In this document: positions 14,382-15,643 of the stretch, piece after piece | How the letters are laid out: every line of letters begins with the position of its first letter | Position numbering within the stretch: the stretch's first letter is position 1 | Notes under the pieces: generated by a model | What the model was told of the DNA's origin: nothing | Seen by the model: only the letters and a program-made list of their open reading frames with translations | Databases searched by the model: none | Made by a program: the position numbers and the translations under genes | Source: CAZEAN01 sp964510225 | GTDB lineage: Bacteria; Planctomycetota; Planctomycetia; Isosphaerales; Isosphaeraceae | Length of the DNA stretch: 15,643 nt | Direction: 5' to 3' | Assembly: GCA_964510225.1 (NCBI GenBank) | Contig: CAZEAN010000134.1 | Coordinates: 1-15,643 of the forward strand

Positions 14382-15643
14382 TCACTCCGAGGTAATCGTC
14401 TCGTCCAGATTGAGCAGGGCGCGAGCCACGGCCGTCCACGCGGCCAGATCGATCGGGTCGGCCTCGATGTTCTCACCTTCCTCGATCCCAGCGATCGCTT
14501 CCGGGTCGAGTTCACCGCGTGCCAGCCGGCCGCGCTGGATCTCCAGGAAGTCGAGGATCCCGGCGATCTCGGACGCGTCCGGTCGCCTCGCCAGGCAAAG
14601 GCGGATGGCTCGAACAGCCCTGGCCTCATCGTCGTCTCCGGGCACTTCGAGGACCAGTCGCCGCGCCATCGCCTGCGCTGTCTCGACGAAGACAGGATCA
14701 TTCAGGAGCGTGAGAGCCTGCAAGGGGGTGTTCGATCGCCCTCGACGGGTACAGGTGACTTCGGACGTCGGGGCGTCGAATGTTATAAATGCCGCGTAGG
14801 GCGCGGTGCGTTTGACGAAGGTGTAGAGCCCACGTCGATAGCGGTCGGGACCAATGCTCGTTGGCCAGGTCGGACCGCCGTAAGCGAGCGCTGTCACTCC
14901 CTCGGGCTGGGGCGGATAGACGCTCGGACCTCCGACCGTCTCGGTCAGCAGGCCGCTCGACGAGAGGGCGAGGTCACGCAACAGCTCGGCCTCCAGTCGC
15001 TTCCGAGGGCCTCGAGTGAGCAGGACGTTCTCCGGATCGCGTTCGAGCAGCGTCGGCGATGCATCGGAGATTTGCCGATATGTGGCGCTGGTGACGATTA
15101 GCCGATGCATCGCCTTCTGGCTCCAACCCCGCTCCATGAACGTAACGGCCAGCCAATCGAGCAATTCGGGGTGCGATGGCGCCTCACCTCGGGTGCCGAA
15201 GTCGTCGAGTGTCGGCACGATCCCACGACCGAAGTAGGCCGCCCAGAGGCGATTGAGCGTGACCCGGGCGACGAGAGGGTTTTCCTCGCTGGCGATCCAA
15301 CGGGCCAATGCAAGGCGGTCGAGCGGCCCCATTTCCGGCATCGGATGCAGGACCGAGGGCACACCGGACTCAACCGGCTCACCGACTGAGAGGAACTCGC
15401 CCCGCTTGTGGATCCGGGTCGTTCGGGCGTGATCGGGGCGTCGCTCTTGCATGACCATCGTCGTCGGGAACTCGGGCATCGACTCGCGTAGCCGGGCGAT
15501 GTCGGCGTTCTGCTCGGCCAGCTCTGGAGCAACCGACAAATAGTAACGCTTGATCCGATCACGATCCGCCACTGATCGCTCGCCCTCCTCGATCCGGGCG
15601 ATCTCCTCGATCTCGGCCGGCACGCCTGAGGCAACCACTTGTC
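14382..15643 (-). CDS. PSCyt1-DUF1549-DUF1553 protein, C-terminal part (PSD1a, cut by window edge)
   Basis: The frame is open to the right edge of the window, so the N-terminus, any signal peptide and the haem motifs lie outside; about 420 residues are visible. They match the second half of PSD1b: a charged linker (IEEIARIEEGERSVADRDRI), then DUF1553 with LDRLALARWIASEENPLVAR, YFGRGIVPTLDDFGTRGEAP, HPELLDWLAVTFMERGW, LLTRGPRKRLEAELLRDLAL, RSNTPLQALTLLNDP and a C-terminal LLNLDET. PSD1b has the same blocks in the same order (SNTPLQAL corresponds to TNTPLQAL; LLNLDET to LLNLDEI). The internal GTG at 15638 is not a likely start. By family, the missing half should carry PSCyt1 and DUF1549. It is the first visible gene of the minus-strand run and ends 3 bases before DUF1501a. 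Confidence 0.92.
   Translation of the reverse strand, partial: QVVASGVPAEIEEIARIEEGERSVADRDRIKRYYLSVAPELAEQNADIARLRESMPEFPTTMVMQERRPDHARTTRIHKRGEFLSVGEPVESGVPSVLHPMPEMGPLDRLALARWIASEENPLVARVTLNRLWAAYFGRGIVPTLDDFGTRGEAPSHPELLDWLAVTFMERGWSQKAMHRLIVTSATYRQISDASPTLLERDPENVLLTRGPRKRLEAELLRDLALSSSGLLTETVGGPSVYPPQPEGVTALAYGGPTWPTSIGPDRYRRGLYTFVKRTAPYAAFITFDAPTSEVTCTRRGRSNTPLQALTLLNDPVFVETAQAMARRLVLEVPGDDDEARAVRAIRLCLARRPDASEIAGILDFLEIQRGRLARGELDPEAIAGIEEGENIEADPIDLAAWTAVARALLNLDETITSE

Noticed and set aside
1..15643. CRISPR array, insertion sequence or integrase
   Set aside because: No regularly spaced repeats, transposase or integrase motifs, or terminal inverted repeats with target duplications were seen.

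Overview
The window looks like a chromosomal piece from a member of the Planctomycetota (or a close PVC relative). The strongest sign is the right half, which carries two copies of a gene pair typical of that group: a large exported PSCyt1/DUF1549/DUF1553 cytochrome-type protein and a Tat-exported DUF1501 protein. A formylglycine sulfatase, a DUF5060-type glycoside hydrolase and a large secreted protein of unknown family fit the same group. No mobile element, CRISPR array, rRNA or convincing tRNA was seen.

Layout, left to right. (1) 16-309, minus strand: the N-terminal helix-hairpin-helix part of dprA, ended by an in-frame TGA exactly where the protein should continue. (2) 310-713: divergent spacer with one weak minus-strand reading frame. 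(3) 714-6407, plus strand: four genes separated by 80, 59 and 47 bases, probably one transcription unit. They encode a flavin pyridine nucleotide-disulfide oxidoreductase, a secreted DUF5060-type glycoside hydrolase, a secreted type I sulfatase, and a HAD-like protein that has lost its catalytic residues. (4) 6408-7250: a long stretch without a convincing gene, holding small hairpins and one coding-like frame with a TPR-like segment. (5) 7251-8510, plus strand: a secreted beta-rich protein of unknown family with an apparent internal repeat. (6) 8511-8897: spacer between converging transcripts, with a strong hairpin. (7) 8898-15643, minus strand: four tightly packed genes, transcribed in the order PSD1a (cut by the window edge), DUF1501a, PSD1b, DUF1501b.

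How they may work together. The glycoside hydrolase and the sulfatase both carry export signals and would suit desulfation and cleavage of a sulfated polysaccharide. The oxidoreductase and HAD-like protein have no export signal and should be cytoplasmic. The right-hand block makes exported candidate c-type haem proteins and Tat-exported alkaline-phosphatase-superfamily proteins in near one-to-one coupling: a 3-base gap, an ATGA overlap and a 46-base gap. Its biochemical role is not established. The duplicated, translationally coupled haem/Tat module and the HAD pseudoenzyme beside a sulfatase are the parts most likely to be new biology.
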